64,000 nt of DNA from JBBQLG01 sp964251665 (GTDB lineage: Bacteria > Bacteroidota > Bacteroidia > Cytophagales > Spirosomataceae), in the NCBI GenBank assembly GCA_964251665.1, contig CAXUKO010000004.1, positions 248,001-312,000 of the forward strand. The letters are read 5' to 3'. Each line of letters begins with the position of its first letter. Position 1 is the first letter of the stretch. A program made the position numbers and the translations under genes. Below, piece after piece: positions 18,026-25,686 of the stretch. The notes under the pieces were generated by a model. That model was not told the DNA's origin, made no database searches, and saw only the letters and a program-made list of their open reading frames with translations.

Positions 18026-19435
18026 TTAACGATGTTTATATACGCCGGTCAGCGATGTGGGCTGGTACTGAGCGGCCAGCGCGGGTGCGCGCCGGAAGAG
18101 TTTACCCGCGATATGCTCCTGATCGATGAGGTAATCGGGCGGGTCGCGCCGGAAGTGGTCGTAGACGTTGATAACGGCGTCGTAATTGTCTAACTGATCA
18201 AGGTCGTATTTAGCCAGTTCCCAGTTGAGGTAGGGCGTCGCCGGCCGATTGTATCGATAGGCACTCAGATCGTCGCCGAACACCAGTACCCGGCGGTTGC
18301 GGATGCGTTCGGTTAACGGAGATGGCTGCACTTCCAGCCGCGTTAGTCGCCCGACTTCGACACCCGGCACGAGCGATAAGGCACTTTGATAAAATACCAG
18401 CACGACGGCGAGGGCAATACCCCATAAAGCCAGTTCGGCCAGCCACGTTTTGCGGATGTTCTGGACGTACATCACCGCAAAAAAGGTCATTGGTGGCAGA
18501 AAAATCAGAAACTGCATCGGGGCCAGCAACGGCATGAGCGGAATCGTCAGCACGGCGGTCAAAAACCAGAGCAGCATGATCTGCTGACAGCGCTGCTGGT
18601 AGTTGACATACCGGGCGGGGGCGTTGAACAGACTGAAAAAGCCCAGCACACCCACGCCCAGCGGTACGGCCAGCGCAATGAGCAGCGTACCGAAATCAGT
18701 CAGGTTGTAATGCTGCACGCGGAAGACCGACGCCAGTAGGTTGCGGTTCAACTCGTCGAGCCCATTGTTGTAATAATAATAGAGGAGGGTGAGCAGAATC
18801 GGGAACAGAAAACCGAAGATCGTAAGGGAGTGCTGTCGAAAGGTAGCCCCCGTAAAGAACAGCAGCGAGGCAACCGCCCAGAAGATGAACACCGCCGAGG
18901 GCAGGTAGAACAGGGTGGCTATGCCCAGATAAAAGCCGACTTCAAACACTTCATCAGTAGCACCCCGCCGTTCCATCTGCCGGATCAGGGTACCAAAACT
19001 CAGCAGCAGAAACGAGGTCGATAATAAAACGGGCGACAGTGTGGTGCAGTCGACAGACAGGTTTATAAAGAGCATATAGAGCAGGCCCGGCCAGAAATTA
19101 CGTTCGGGCAAGACGTCGCGGCTGCTCATGACGTAATTGAAATAAACGATCTGAAACAGCGATACCAGCGTTGCTATGGCATGGTAAGCGACCAGCGAAC
19201 GCCCGAAAGCCGCGTCAACCAGCCAGTAGACAAAGCCGGACAGCGGACTGATGCTGTCCCAGATGTCGCGGTAGAGCATACGGCCCTGACTCATCTGTTC
19301 GCCAACGAGCATCCAGTTCAGTTCGGGCAGGAGCAGGGGCATCGGGTGCAGCAGCAGGGGCAACCGGATTATGGCCAGCAGCACAAGTAAACTGGCGTAT
19401 TGGTAGGGCGCATTAACGCGAAAGAAACTCAGCAA
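18026..19435 (-). CDS. Polytopic membrane protein, DUF6427-like
   Basis: A 469-residue protein dominated by hydrophobic segments, roughly ten. Examples are YASLLVLLAIIRLPLLL near the N-terminus, FLLLSFGTLI, VFIFWAVASLLFF and LTIFGFLFPILLTLLYYYY. A polar C-terminal tail of about 90 residues follows. The layout, with an early acidic/aromatic loop after helix 1 (LPELNWMLVGEQMSQGRMLYRDIWD), resembles GT-C glycosyltransferase-like proteins and Bacteroidota DUF6427. It probably acts in the inner membrane. Neither a substrate nor a precise function can be given. It is monocistronic and divergent from rbfA. Confidence 0.8.
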   Translation of the reverse strand: MLSFFRVNAPYQYASLLVLLAIIRLPLLLHPMPLLLPELNWMLVGEQMSQGRMLYRDIWDSISPLSGFVYWLVDAAFGRSLVAYHAIATLVSLFQIVYFNYVMSSRDVLPERNFWPGLLYMLFINLSVDCTTLSPVLLSTSFLLLSFGTLIRQMERRGATDEVFEVGFYLGIATLFYLPSAVFIFWAVASLLFFTGATFRQHSLTIFGFLFPILLTLLYYYYNNGLDELNRNLLASVFRVQHYNLTDFGTLLIALAVPLGVGVLGFFSLFNAPARYVNYQQRCQQIMLLWFLTAVLTIPLMPLLAPMQFLIFLPPMTFFAVMYVQNIRKTWLAELALWGIALAVVLVFYQSALSLVPGVEVGRLTRLEVQPSPLTERIRNRRVLVFGDDLSAYRYNRPATPYLNWELAKYDLDQLDNYDAVINVYDHFRRDPPDYLIDQEHIAGKLFRRAPALAAQYQPTSLTGVYKHR

Positions 19436-19457
19436 ACAGGGTAAGTGGTAAAGTGAT

Positions 19458-19557
19458 AAGTCAGGTAAGTCAGTAAGTCAGTAAGTCAGTAAGTCAGTAA
19501 GTGTAGTATAGGGCGAAGCCACTTACCTGACTTACTGACTCACCAACTTACCTGACT
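19458..19557. repeat. AAGTCAGT octamer array forming an imperfect hairpin
   Basis: Five tandem copies of the octamer AAGTCAGT (about 19466-19503) are followed after ~16 bases by an inverted counterpart (19520-19557) with ACTTACCTGACTTACTGACT. The spacing is 8 bases without unique spacers, so it is not a CRISPR. It lies in the 296-base gap upstream of rbfA and of the divergent membrane protein. Confidence 0.9.
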
Positions 19558-19730
19558 GAACGACGAATTTACGGGCATTTTCGGCAGTATGGAAAAAGGT
19601 GCGGATATTTGCAGCCGTATACGTAGTATCAACCCGACAGGGTAGCGCTGATTCGCTGCCTGCCGTCAGGACTCATCAGGATAAATAGCCGGGTAGACGC
19701 CTGTCGCTCTACTATTTGACAATAAGCAGT

Positions 19731-20108
19731 ATGGAATCGAAACGACAACAGAAAGTAGCACGCCAGATACAAAAGGACCTCAGCGAGATTTTCACGCGGG
19801 AGTTGCCTCACCTCTTTAACGGCGCATTTATTACCGTCACCGCCGTGCGGGTATCGCCCGACCTGAGCGTGGCACGGGCCTACCTGAGTTTTCTGGCCAC
19901 TAAAAATCGCGAGGCCCTTTTAGAGTCCATCCGCGAACACAGCCGTACCATCCGGCAGCACCTCGGCGAACGTGTCCGGCATCAGCTTCGCATTGTGCCG
20001 GATGTGCAGTACTTCCTAGACGATACCGCCGAATACGCCGATAAGATGGATAAACTATTTGAAGGCATCGTCATTCCACCCGCACCAGATGAAGACGAGG
20101 ACGAATGA
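19731..20108 (+). CDS. rbfA: Ribosome-binding factor A
   Basis: A 125-residue protein from MESKRQQKVARQIQKDLSEIF. The KH-like fold motifs are visible: VTAVRVSPDLSVARAYLSF in the centre and RHQLRIVPDVQYFLDDT near the end. An acidic C-terminal tail (DEDEDE) follows. RbfA binds the small ribosomal subunit and helps maturation of the 16S rRNA 5' region. The start at 19731 fits the family better than the in-frame ATG five codons upstream. It is followed by a LolE/FtsX-like permease gene after a hairpin repeat. Confidence 0.95.
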   Translation: MESKRQQKVARQIQKDLSEIFTRELPHLFNGAFITVTAVRVSPDLSVARAYLSFLATKNREALLESIREHSRTIRQHLGERVRHQLRIVPDVQYFLDDTAEYADKMDKLFEGIVIPPAPDEDEDE

Positions 20109-20193
20109 ATGATTAGATGATTGAGTGATTGAGCGAATCCGTGCTTCCCCGCCATCACTCAATCACTCAATCATTCAACCACTCAATCATTCG
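20105..20193. repeat. TGATTGAG-unit imperfect inverted repeat
   Basis: A left arm (about 20105-20133, TGATTGAGTGATTGAG) and an inverted right arm (about 20155-20193, CTCAATCACTCAATCATT) are built from the same 8-base unit family as the repeat at 16881-16978. The right arm ends 3 bases before the ATG of the next gene, so folding would place a strong hairpin over its ribosome-binding region. Confidence 0.85.
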
Positions 20194-20196
20194 CCC

Positions 20197-21444
20197 ATGA
20201 ATCTTCCCCTCTGGATTGCCCGCCGGTATTTCTTCTCGCGCCGAAAACGCAGCTTCATCAGCTGGCTGTCGATTTTGTCGATGGTGGGCGTGGGCGTGGG
20301 CACGATGGCTCTGGTAGTTGTGCTGTCGGTGTTTAACGGGATGGAGGAGTTGAACCGAACCATCTTTAAAAACTTCGAGGCTGATCTGATCATCACGCCC
20401 CGGCAGGGCAAACGGATTCGGGTATCGCCCGCCCTGCTGTCCCGAGTCCGGCAAACCCCGGCCGTAAAGCTGGTGACGCAGGTGATTGAAGACAATGCGT
20501 TGGGTCGTTACGCCGACGCACAAACCGTCGTCAAGGTCAAAGGGGTAGACAGTACGTACCTGGAGCGTGGCCAACTGGATTCATCATTAGTCGAAGGGAA
20601 ACTGATGCTGCAACGCTACGGGGTTAACTTCGCCATTATCTCCGAAGGCGTTCGTAATGAGCTGACCGTCAGCCCGCAGGATGTGCTGACTCCGCTGGGA
20701 CTCTGGTATCCGCAGTCGGCTAAATCGCTCAACGTACTGTCCGGCGAGTCGTTCAATGAAGAACGGCTGACGGTAGCCGGGGTTTTTTCCATAGAGGAAC
20801 GCTACGACAACTATGTCGTCGCGCCTTTATCCGTAGTGCGCGATCTGGTCGGCTACGGTCCCGACGAATTCACCAGCCTCGAACTTCAGCTTAAACCGGT
20901 TGCTGACCCGGACGGTGCAGACGCTTTTACGGCTGAACTGGGCGCAACAAAGCAGACGTTGCAGGCTATGCTCGGCGCGTCGTTTGTGGTGAAAGACCGC
21001 GACGATCTGAATGTGGACCTGTACCGGGCTATCTACATCGAAAAATTAGTGACTGCCCTGGCGCTCTCGTTTATCATTCTCATTGCCAGCATCAACATTT
21101 TCTTTTCGCTTTCGATGCTCGTGATCGAGAAAAAAGAGGACATCCGCATTCTGTTTGCCATGGGGGCTACTACGGGACTGGTGCGCAGCATTTTTCTGGT
21201 TGAAGGTGCCCTGATTGCCCTGATTGGTGCTACGGCGGGTCTGCTGCTGGGTGTCCTGATCTGCTGGTTACAGGACCGGTACGGGTTGGTCGGCTTGGGA
21301 ACAGTCAGCTCCGTTATCGACGCGTATCCGGTGCGTATCCGGGCCAACGATCTATTGCTGACGGGGTCACTGGTTATTCTGGTAACGGTGCTGACGTCAT
21401 GGCTTCCGGCCCGGCGGGCGGCCAGTTACCAGTCCATTTTATAA
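20197..21444 (+). CDS. ABC transporter permease, LolE/FtsX family
   Basis: From MNLPLWIARRYFFS (415 residues). The LolC/E topology is visible: a first membrane segment (SWLSILSMVGVGVGTMALVVVLSVF), a long periplasmic domain (about 50-270) and three C-terminal membrane helices (TALALSFIILIASINIFFSL, FLVEGALIALIGATAGLLLG, LLLTGSLVILVTVL). LolE-type permeases release lipoproteins from the inner membrane with the LolD ATPase; no ATPase gene is adjacent. The upstream in-frame ATG at 20125 is rejected because its leader is translated repeat DNA. Confidence 0.9.
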   Translation: MNLPLWIARRYFFSRRKRSFISWLSILSMVGVGVGTMALVVVLSVFNGMEELNRTIFKNFEADLIITPRQGKRIRVSPALLSRVRQTPAVKLVTQVIEDNALGRYADAQTVVKVKGVDSTYLERGQLDSSLVEGKLMLQRYGVNFAIISEGVRNELTVSPQDVLTPLGLWYPQSAKSLNVLSGESFNEERLTVAGVFSIEERYDNYVVAPLSVVRDLVGYGPDEFTSLELQLKPVADPDGADAFTAELGATKQTLQAMLGASFVVKDRDDLNVDLYRAIYIEKLVTALALSFIILIASINIFFSLSMLVIEKKEDIRILFAMGATTGLVRSIFLVEGALIALIGATAGLLLGVLICWLQDRYGLVGLGTVSSVIDAYPVRIRANDLLLTGSLVILVTVLTSWLPARRAASYQSIL

Positions 21445-21586
21445 CGAAGCAGGCTGAGTGGCCCCATGCGGGGGAAAAGTCAGCCGCGGGTAACAGGATT
21501 CGGCTGGTTTGTTACACTAATTGGCAGGAAGGAAACAGGCAGCGGATTAAAATTTAGCAAACGGCCTTTATATTAACTCATTCACG

Positions 21587-21618
21587 TTGACCCGGATAGT
21601 GTATAATGCCGACCTTTG
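21587..21618 (+). promoter_or_regulatory. Candidate Bacteroidota promoter
   Basis: TTG at 21587-21589 and GACCTTTG at 21611-21618 resemble the -33 TTG and -7 TAnnTTTG elements with a 21-base spacer. They precede the small gene whose likely ATG is at 21649 or 21616. The -7 box has one mismatch in its TA pair. Confidence 0.35.
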
Positions 21619-21648
21619 TATAACCTAAATGAAACAAACCCCGCAACA

Positions 21649-21840
21649 ATGAATTACGACCGTTATTTTATTATGTCGTGCCTATTGGGCGACGAGTTAT
21701 TTAAACCCACCCCATTAACGAAAGCTGCTACTGACGTTGCTGAACTCGAAAAACGGTTTCAGCGCCTGATCGGGCAGCCAATCGGCGAATACCTGACCAG
21801 CGGCCTTCCCCGGTTTATGCGGGTGAAACGGCGGTTCTAA
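21649..21840 (+). CDS. Small hypothetical protein, 63 aa
   Basis: The start at 21649 (MNYDRYFIMSCLLGDEL) is preferred because a probable promoter overlaps the alternative upstream start at 21616. It is a small, basic-ended protein (RFMRVKRRF) of unknown family. It is flanked by a candidate promoter and a clear terminator, which supports its being an expressed unit. No function is assigned. Confidence 0.6.
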   Translation: MNYDRYFIMSCLLGDELFKPTPLTKAATDVAELEKRFQRLIGQPIGEYLTSGLPRFMRVKRRF

Positions 21841-21862
21841 CGTCCACGACAAGCCAATACAG

Positions 21863-21897
21863 AAAAGCGGATGAGATGCACCTCATCCGCTTTTTTA
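21863..21897 (+). terminator. Rho-independent terminator
   Basis: AAAGCGGATGAG and CTCATCCGCTTT form a 12-base stem with a 6-base loop followed by TTTTTT, 23 bases after the stop of the small gene. Confidence 0.9.
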
Positions 21898-21958
21898 TGT
21901 CAGGACAACCGGCATTAAACAAAACGGCCGTCCGGGTTATTGTACTGTTAATTCATCT

Positions 21959-22495
21959 GTGCTTATGATAGCTATCCTGCCTGCTTCCGTGGAAGCTCTG
22001 TTTCAAACCAGCGAAGGCCCTGAGTCCGTCATCGACCGGGTACTGATGGCGGTTGGTACGCATTTGCAGGCCGACCGCTGTTTTTTATATGTACGGAATC
22101 CTGACGCCGGAAAAGGCCGCATCGCGTTCTGCTGGCGGAAAGACGATTCCATTCCCAACCCGATTCACGACTGGCAGATCGATACGGAGGACCTGCCCAA
22201 CGAAGACCCGCTGATTCGGGCGGCTCTGGCCGACAAACCCTCCATGTTTGTCGATGACGTTGAGACCGCATCCTCTGACGTGCTGAACCGGGACTTTGAA
22301 CGCAAGACATTCGGGCACCGGGCGCTGATTCACGCGCACATCACCGAAAATGGCCAGTTATGGGGTATTCTGCAACCCTGCCTGTTCGGGCAACCCCGCC
22401 ACTGGTCCGACGTCGACCGGACGTTTATCGGGGGTATTTTGCCTAAACTGTTGCCCGTCATTCAAGCCTATGTGCGCTCGGTGAGAATAGACTGA
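21959..22495 (+). CDS. GAF domain protein, 178 aa
   Basis: A single GAF domain covers nearly the whole protein: ESVIDRVLMAVGTHLQADRCFLYVR near the start and FGHRALIHAHITENGQLWGILQPCLFG towards the end. GAF domains bind small ligands or chromophores. No output domain is fused, so it probably acts as a stand-alone sensor or partner. The conserved pocket residues cannot be judged by eye. An internal ATG three codons in is an equally plausible start. It is convergent with rpiB, 9 bases apart. Confidence 0.82.
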   Translation: MLMIAILPASVEALFQTSEGPESVIDRVLMAVGTHLQADRCFLYVRNPDAGKGRIAFCWRKDDSIPNPIHDWQIDTEDLPNEDPLIRAALADKPSMFVDDVETASSDVLNRDFERKTFGHRALIHAHITENGQLWGILQPCLFGQPRHWSDVDRTFIGGILPKLLPVIQAYVRSVRID

Positions 22496-22504
22496 ACCGG
22501 CAGA

Positions 22505-22933
22505 TTACACATCCAGTAGTTCAATCCGGTGCTGATGCCGCCCGCCCTCAAACGGCGTATCGAGCCACACCCGAACAATGTCCAGGGCCAGCTCCAACGA
22601 AATCTGCCGCTGACCAATAGACAGGGCATTGGCGTCGTTGTGCTGCCGTCCCAGCCGGGCCGTTTCCAGGCTCCAGCAGAGCGCACAGCGCACCCCCTTG
22701 ATCCGGTTTGCCATCATTGCTTCGCCATTGCCCGACCCACCAAATACAACGGCCCGATCAGCCTGACCATTGGCCACTGCTTCGGCCGCCGGACGAATGA
22801 ACAGCGGATAGTCGACCGAAACCTCCGAATCGGTGCCGAAGTCGATTACCTCATGCCCCAGTTCCTGGAGCAATTCTTTTACTTTTTCTTTATACTGGAA
22901 GCCCGCGTGATCGGAGCCAAGGGCAATTTTCAT
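22505..22933 (-). CDS. rpiB: Ribose-5-phosphate isomerase B
   Basis: A 142-residue protein beginning MKIALGSDHAGFQYKE, the classic RpiB/LacAB N-terminus. It contains GSGNGEAMMANRIKGVRCALCW, including the catalytic-loop region. In RpiB the active-site cysteine usually lies in a GTGIG-type loop; here that position reads GSGNG, and the Cys appears in RCALCW. It interconverts ribose 5-phosphate and ribulose 5-phosphate. The start at 22933 removes 12 unlikely residues of the longer frame. Confidence 0.93.
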   Translation of the reverse strand: MKIALGSDHAGFQYKEKVKELLQELGHEVIDFGTDSEVSVDYPLFIRPAAEAVANGQADRAVVFGGSGNGEAMMANRIKGVRCALCWSLETARLGRQHNDANALSIGQRQISLELALDIVRVWLDTPFEGGRHQHRIELLDV

Positions 22934-22988
22934 AAAAGCAGGGTTAAATTGAACGGCCAAAAATAGCAAATTAAGCTGATGTGGCAGG

Positions 22989-23876
22989 TTATGGCTGCCT
23001 TAGATTGGCCGGGCCAACGGCGTCGATGGCGGGTGGTCCGGCGGGGTAGGCCCGCCACCGGGTTGTGGCAACGGTAGACGGGTACGGCTCAAACGTAATC
23101 CAGCGGAGGGGCCATTTGCGTAACCATAACGCTCCCTGTAACAGACCCGTAAACCAGCCGGGCGGCCGCGAAAAGCCAAACGACGTGCGGAGAGAGTCTG
23201 AGATCAGGGCCGAAAAGGCGGGTTCGACCACGGGGTGCAGAAAACCGGGTAACCAGCCCTGTACGATTTTTACCGTAGCATCGGCAATGCGCCGGTTACT
23301 GGCCGTATACCGGAAATACCTGGCTTCATAATCGGCCGTAAAAGCCTGAAACGCGGTCAGGCTGTCGGGGAGGTCGTGAAGGTTCATGCGCAGTCCTACT
23401 TCGCGGAAAAAATAAAACAGGGCCTCTTCCTCCGCCGGGGTCAGTTTCCGCCAGCCATACCGGTTAATCCAGTCGATTGGATAGAAGATAAACGTCGCGA
23501 GCACGAACACAAAATCGGCATTGTCGATGCGGTAGTGGCCGTGAATGTGGTTCATGTGGGCAATGGCCTGCGCCCCGGATGGACTGTCATAGCCCGACTG
23601 CATGAACTCGGAAATCAACCGGCTGGTATCGTCGTAGCGTTTCTGGCCATGCTGCTCAAACTCGCCGGTTCGGGCCAGTAGTCCCGATACGCGGGGGCTG
23701 GCATAGGTATGAAACAGGGCCAGTTCCAACGACCGCACCATATCGTACGGAAATTCGTAGGCTGTCAGCAGATACACCATCCGCTGATGGTCGCGCACGG
23801 GGTCGAGCGTTTGCAGTTCGCGTTGTACGGCGGGGTTACGCAGCAAACCAAGCCGTTTGGGATAGGAAGCAGACAT
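22989..23876 (-). CDS. MpaB-like oxygenase family protein (DUF2236)
   Basis: A 295-residue protein with the family signature HIHGHYRIDNADFVFVLATF and FYPIDWINRYGW. The His residues in this block and later ones bind haem in the latex-clearing-protein/MpaB group. It is probably a haem-containing, possibly membrane-associated oxidoreductase with an unknown substrate. No signal peptide is visible. Neighbouring genes (rpiB downstream, a 41-residue membrane peptide upstream) do not indicate a pathway. Confidence 0.85.
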   Translation of the reverse strand: MSASYPKRLGLLRNPAVQRELQTLDPVRDHQRMVYLLTAYEFPYDMVRSLELALFHTYASPRVSGLLARTGEFEQHGQKRYDDTSRLISEFMQSGYDSPSGAQAIAHMNHIHGHYRIDNADFVFVLATFIFYPIDWINRYGWRKLTPAEEEALFYFFREVGLRMNLHDLPDSLTAFQAFTADYEARYFRYTASNRRIADATVKIVQGWLPGFLHPVVEPAFSALISDSLRTSFGFSRPPGWFTGLLQGALWLRKWPLRWITFEPYPSTVATTRWRAYPAGPPAIDAVGPANLRQP

Positions 23877-23965
23877 GGAACTCGGTTAATGGTTTGTGAT
23901 TTGTAGTTCGTGACGACAGCGTTTCCGGTTTTCTGACATAAAACGACAGACTCCCCAACCACAAA

Positions 23966-24091
23966 CTACTTTGATAAAACACCTTTGGCAATCAGGTACG
24001 GAATCAGCAGCCAGAGCAGTCCTTTGATCAGAAAAAACAGAAAACCGAGCCAGCCGACCCGTTTCAACCACCGTGTAAATCGTTCGTTCAT
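23966..24091 (-). CDS. Short single-span membrane peptide, 41 aa
   Basis: An open frame from ATG at 24091 to TAG at 23966. It reads MNERFTRWLKRVGWLG followed by a very hydrophobic stretch FLFFLIKGLLWLLIPYLIA. A basic N-terminus followed by one membrane helix is the normal topology of small bacterial membrane proteins. It precedes the MpaB-like gene in the same orientation, 90 bases away, and could be co-transcribed. No function is known. Confidence 0.6.
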   Translation of the reverse strand: MNERFTRWLKRVGWLGFLFFLIKGLLWLLIPYLIAKGVLSK

Positions 24092-24199
24092 ATCCGCCTG
24101 AATCGCCGGAGGGGCGTGTTAAGAGTTGTTATAATGGCTTACCAACGCAACCACATTGCCTGGCTTTACGTTCTTTCAGCACGTACCTGAACACCATCT

Positions 24200-24880
24200 A
24201 TGAAAGCTGTTTTGCTGCTTGCCTTCGGGCTGCTACTATCCACCGCCTGTTCGCATCAGCAGGCTCAGTCGGCAAACGAATCGACTGAATCCGATCAGTA
24301 TTCCTTCGCCAAATTGCCTGTACCGAAACCCGGCGAAGCCGTAGCCACTTTCGGCGGAGGCTGTTTCTGGGCTATGGAAGAGGTATTTGACGAAATCAAG
24401 GGCGTTCGGGAAGCCGTTTCCGGCTACGCGGGCGGCACGCTCCCTGATCCAACCTACGAACAGGTCAGCACCGACGAAACCGGTCATGCCGAAGCGGTTC
24501 AGGTTTATTACGACCCGAAGGTAATCACCTACGACCAATTGCTGGATGTGTTCTTTGCCGGTCACGACGCTACGCAGCTGAACCGGCAGGGACCTGATGT
24601 GGGGCGGCACTACCGGTCGGTGGCCTTTTACCGGACGCCCGACGAAAAAGCCCGTATCGAAGCCGCCATCCGGCGCGAAACGGCATCCGGCCATCATAGC
24701 GACCCCATCGTGACGACGGTAGAGCCGATTACCGCGTTTTACCCGGCTGAAAACTACCATCAGGGCTACTGTAAAATTCACCCCGACGAACTTTACATCC
24801 GGTCGGTATCCCTGCACAAAGTGGAGAAGATGCGTAAAGCGATGCCCGATAAACTCAAAACCGGGCTGATGGATCTGTAA
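24200..24880 (+). CDS. msrA: Peptide methionine sulfoxide reductase MsrA, lipoprotein form
   Basis: A lipoprotein signal peptide with lipobox (LLLSTAC, Cys17) is followed by a ~30-residue linker. The MsrA core then starts at VATFGGGCFWAMEEVF with the catalytic Cys in GGCFW. Further family blocks are SGYAGG, GHAEAVQVYYDP, FFAGHDATQLNRQGPDVGRHYRS and YHQGYC. It reduces methionine-S-sulfoxide in proteins, here on the periplasmic side of a membrane. The core is of normal length. It is monocistronic. Confidence 0.96.
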   Translation: MKAVLLLAFGLLLSTACSHQQAQSANESTESDQYSFAKLPVPKPGEAVATFGGGCFWAMEEVFDEIKGVREAVSGYAGGTLPDPTYEQVSTDETGHAEAVQVYYDPKVITYDQLLDVFFAGHDATQLNRQGPDVGRHYRSVAFYRTPDEKARIEAAIRRETASGHHSDPIVTTVEPITAFYPAENYHQGYCKIHPDELYIRSVSLHKVEKMRKAMPDKLKTGLMDL

Positions 24881-25088
24881 CCCGGTAAAAATCAAGGTTT
24901 CGACAGGGCCATCGCTATGCCGAACGCCAGAAACGCGGCTTCGCCCGGCTCGATTTTTAGCCGATAGTACCCTGCTAATCATGTACGAAGGCTATGACAG
25001 GCAGAGTCGCGAACTGTAACGCGCCAAATTAACCATTCATCCCGCCAAACCGGTTTGGTCTGAAACCGGGTGAGGCCGGGCGGCTACT

Positions 25089-25406
25089 CTAGTTGTTAAA
25101 TTTATGGACAGCGCTCCGGTCCAAGCTATTTATGTTGTTTCGGTCCAGCGCGTTAATCTGGTCCAGTGTCAATGGTATCGCTCGCTTTTCCAGCACAAGC
25201 GATGATAGACTGGTCAGCGCCCCTATACCGAGCAGACTGGCATCGGTTTGCCAACTAAGCTGATACGGACTGTCCGGCGGTGACTGATGGGCAAAGCTGG
25301 CGACGGTCGGGCCGGTCGTTAGCAGCCAAATCAGGTACTGGCTGGCCAAGCAACGTGTACGGCCCAATGTGAAGTGAAGCCAGATAATCTTAATCTTGCT
25401 GGACAT
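25089..25406 (-). pseudogene. Truncated PAP2-family phosphatase, N-terminal fragment
   Basis: The 105 residues from MSSKIKIIWLHF contain a signal/anchor region and the pre-catalytic segment typical of periplasmic PAP2 phosphatases (YQLSWQTDASLLGIG, LDQINALDRNNINSLDRSA). The protein then ends abruptly at VHKFNN, before any of the catalytic motifs. The sequence beyond the stop does not continue the family in any frame that I can read. It therefore looks like a gene cut off by deletion or rearrangement. Family assignment rests on the YQLSW and LDR segments only. Confidence 0.55.
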
Positions 25407-25686
25407 AGAGCGGGTAGGGTAGCACGGGTGGGCGAATGATGTAGTGAGGCCTTCGGGGCATAACCAGAAAGCTGCGAATATAGGTTCGATCACTCCCTGA
25501 AGGCCCCGTACTGGCACACTTATTGATTAACTCTATTGGTAAACTTACTACCTGGAGGCAGGCCTGTAAAGCGGTGGAGAAGCGGATTAAAATTCTCGTA
25601 AAAATGCCCGTAACGGGAACGCCAACTCGCAAAATCGGTTATTTCTTCGTCACTTTGTACAGTAACTCCGTAATCGTACTTCGGTA

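Noticed and set aside
19458..19557. Possible CRISPR array
   Set aside because: Units are 8 bases and directly tandem without unique spacers, and no cas gene is near.
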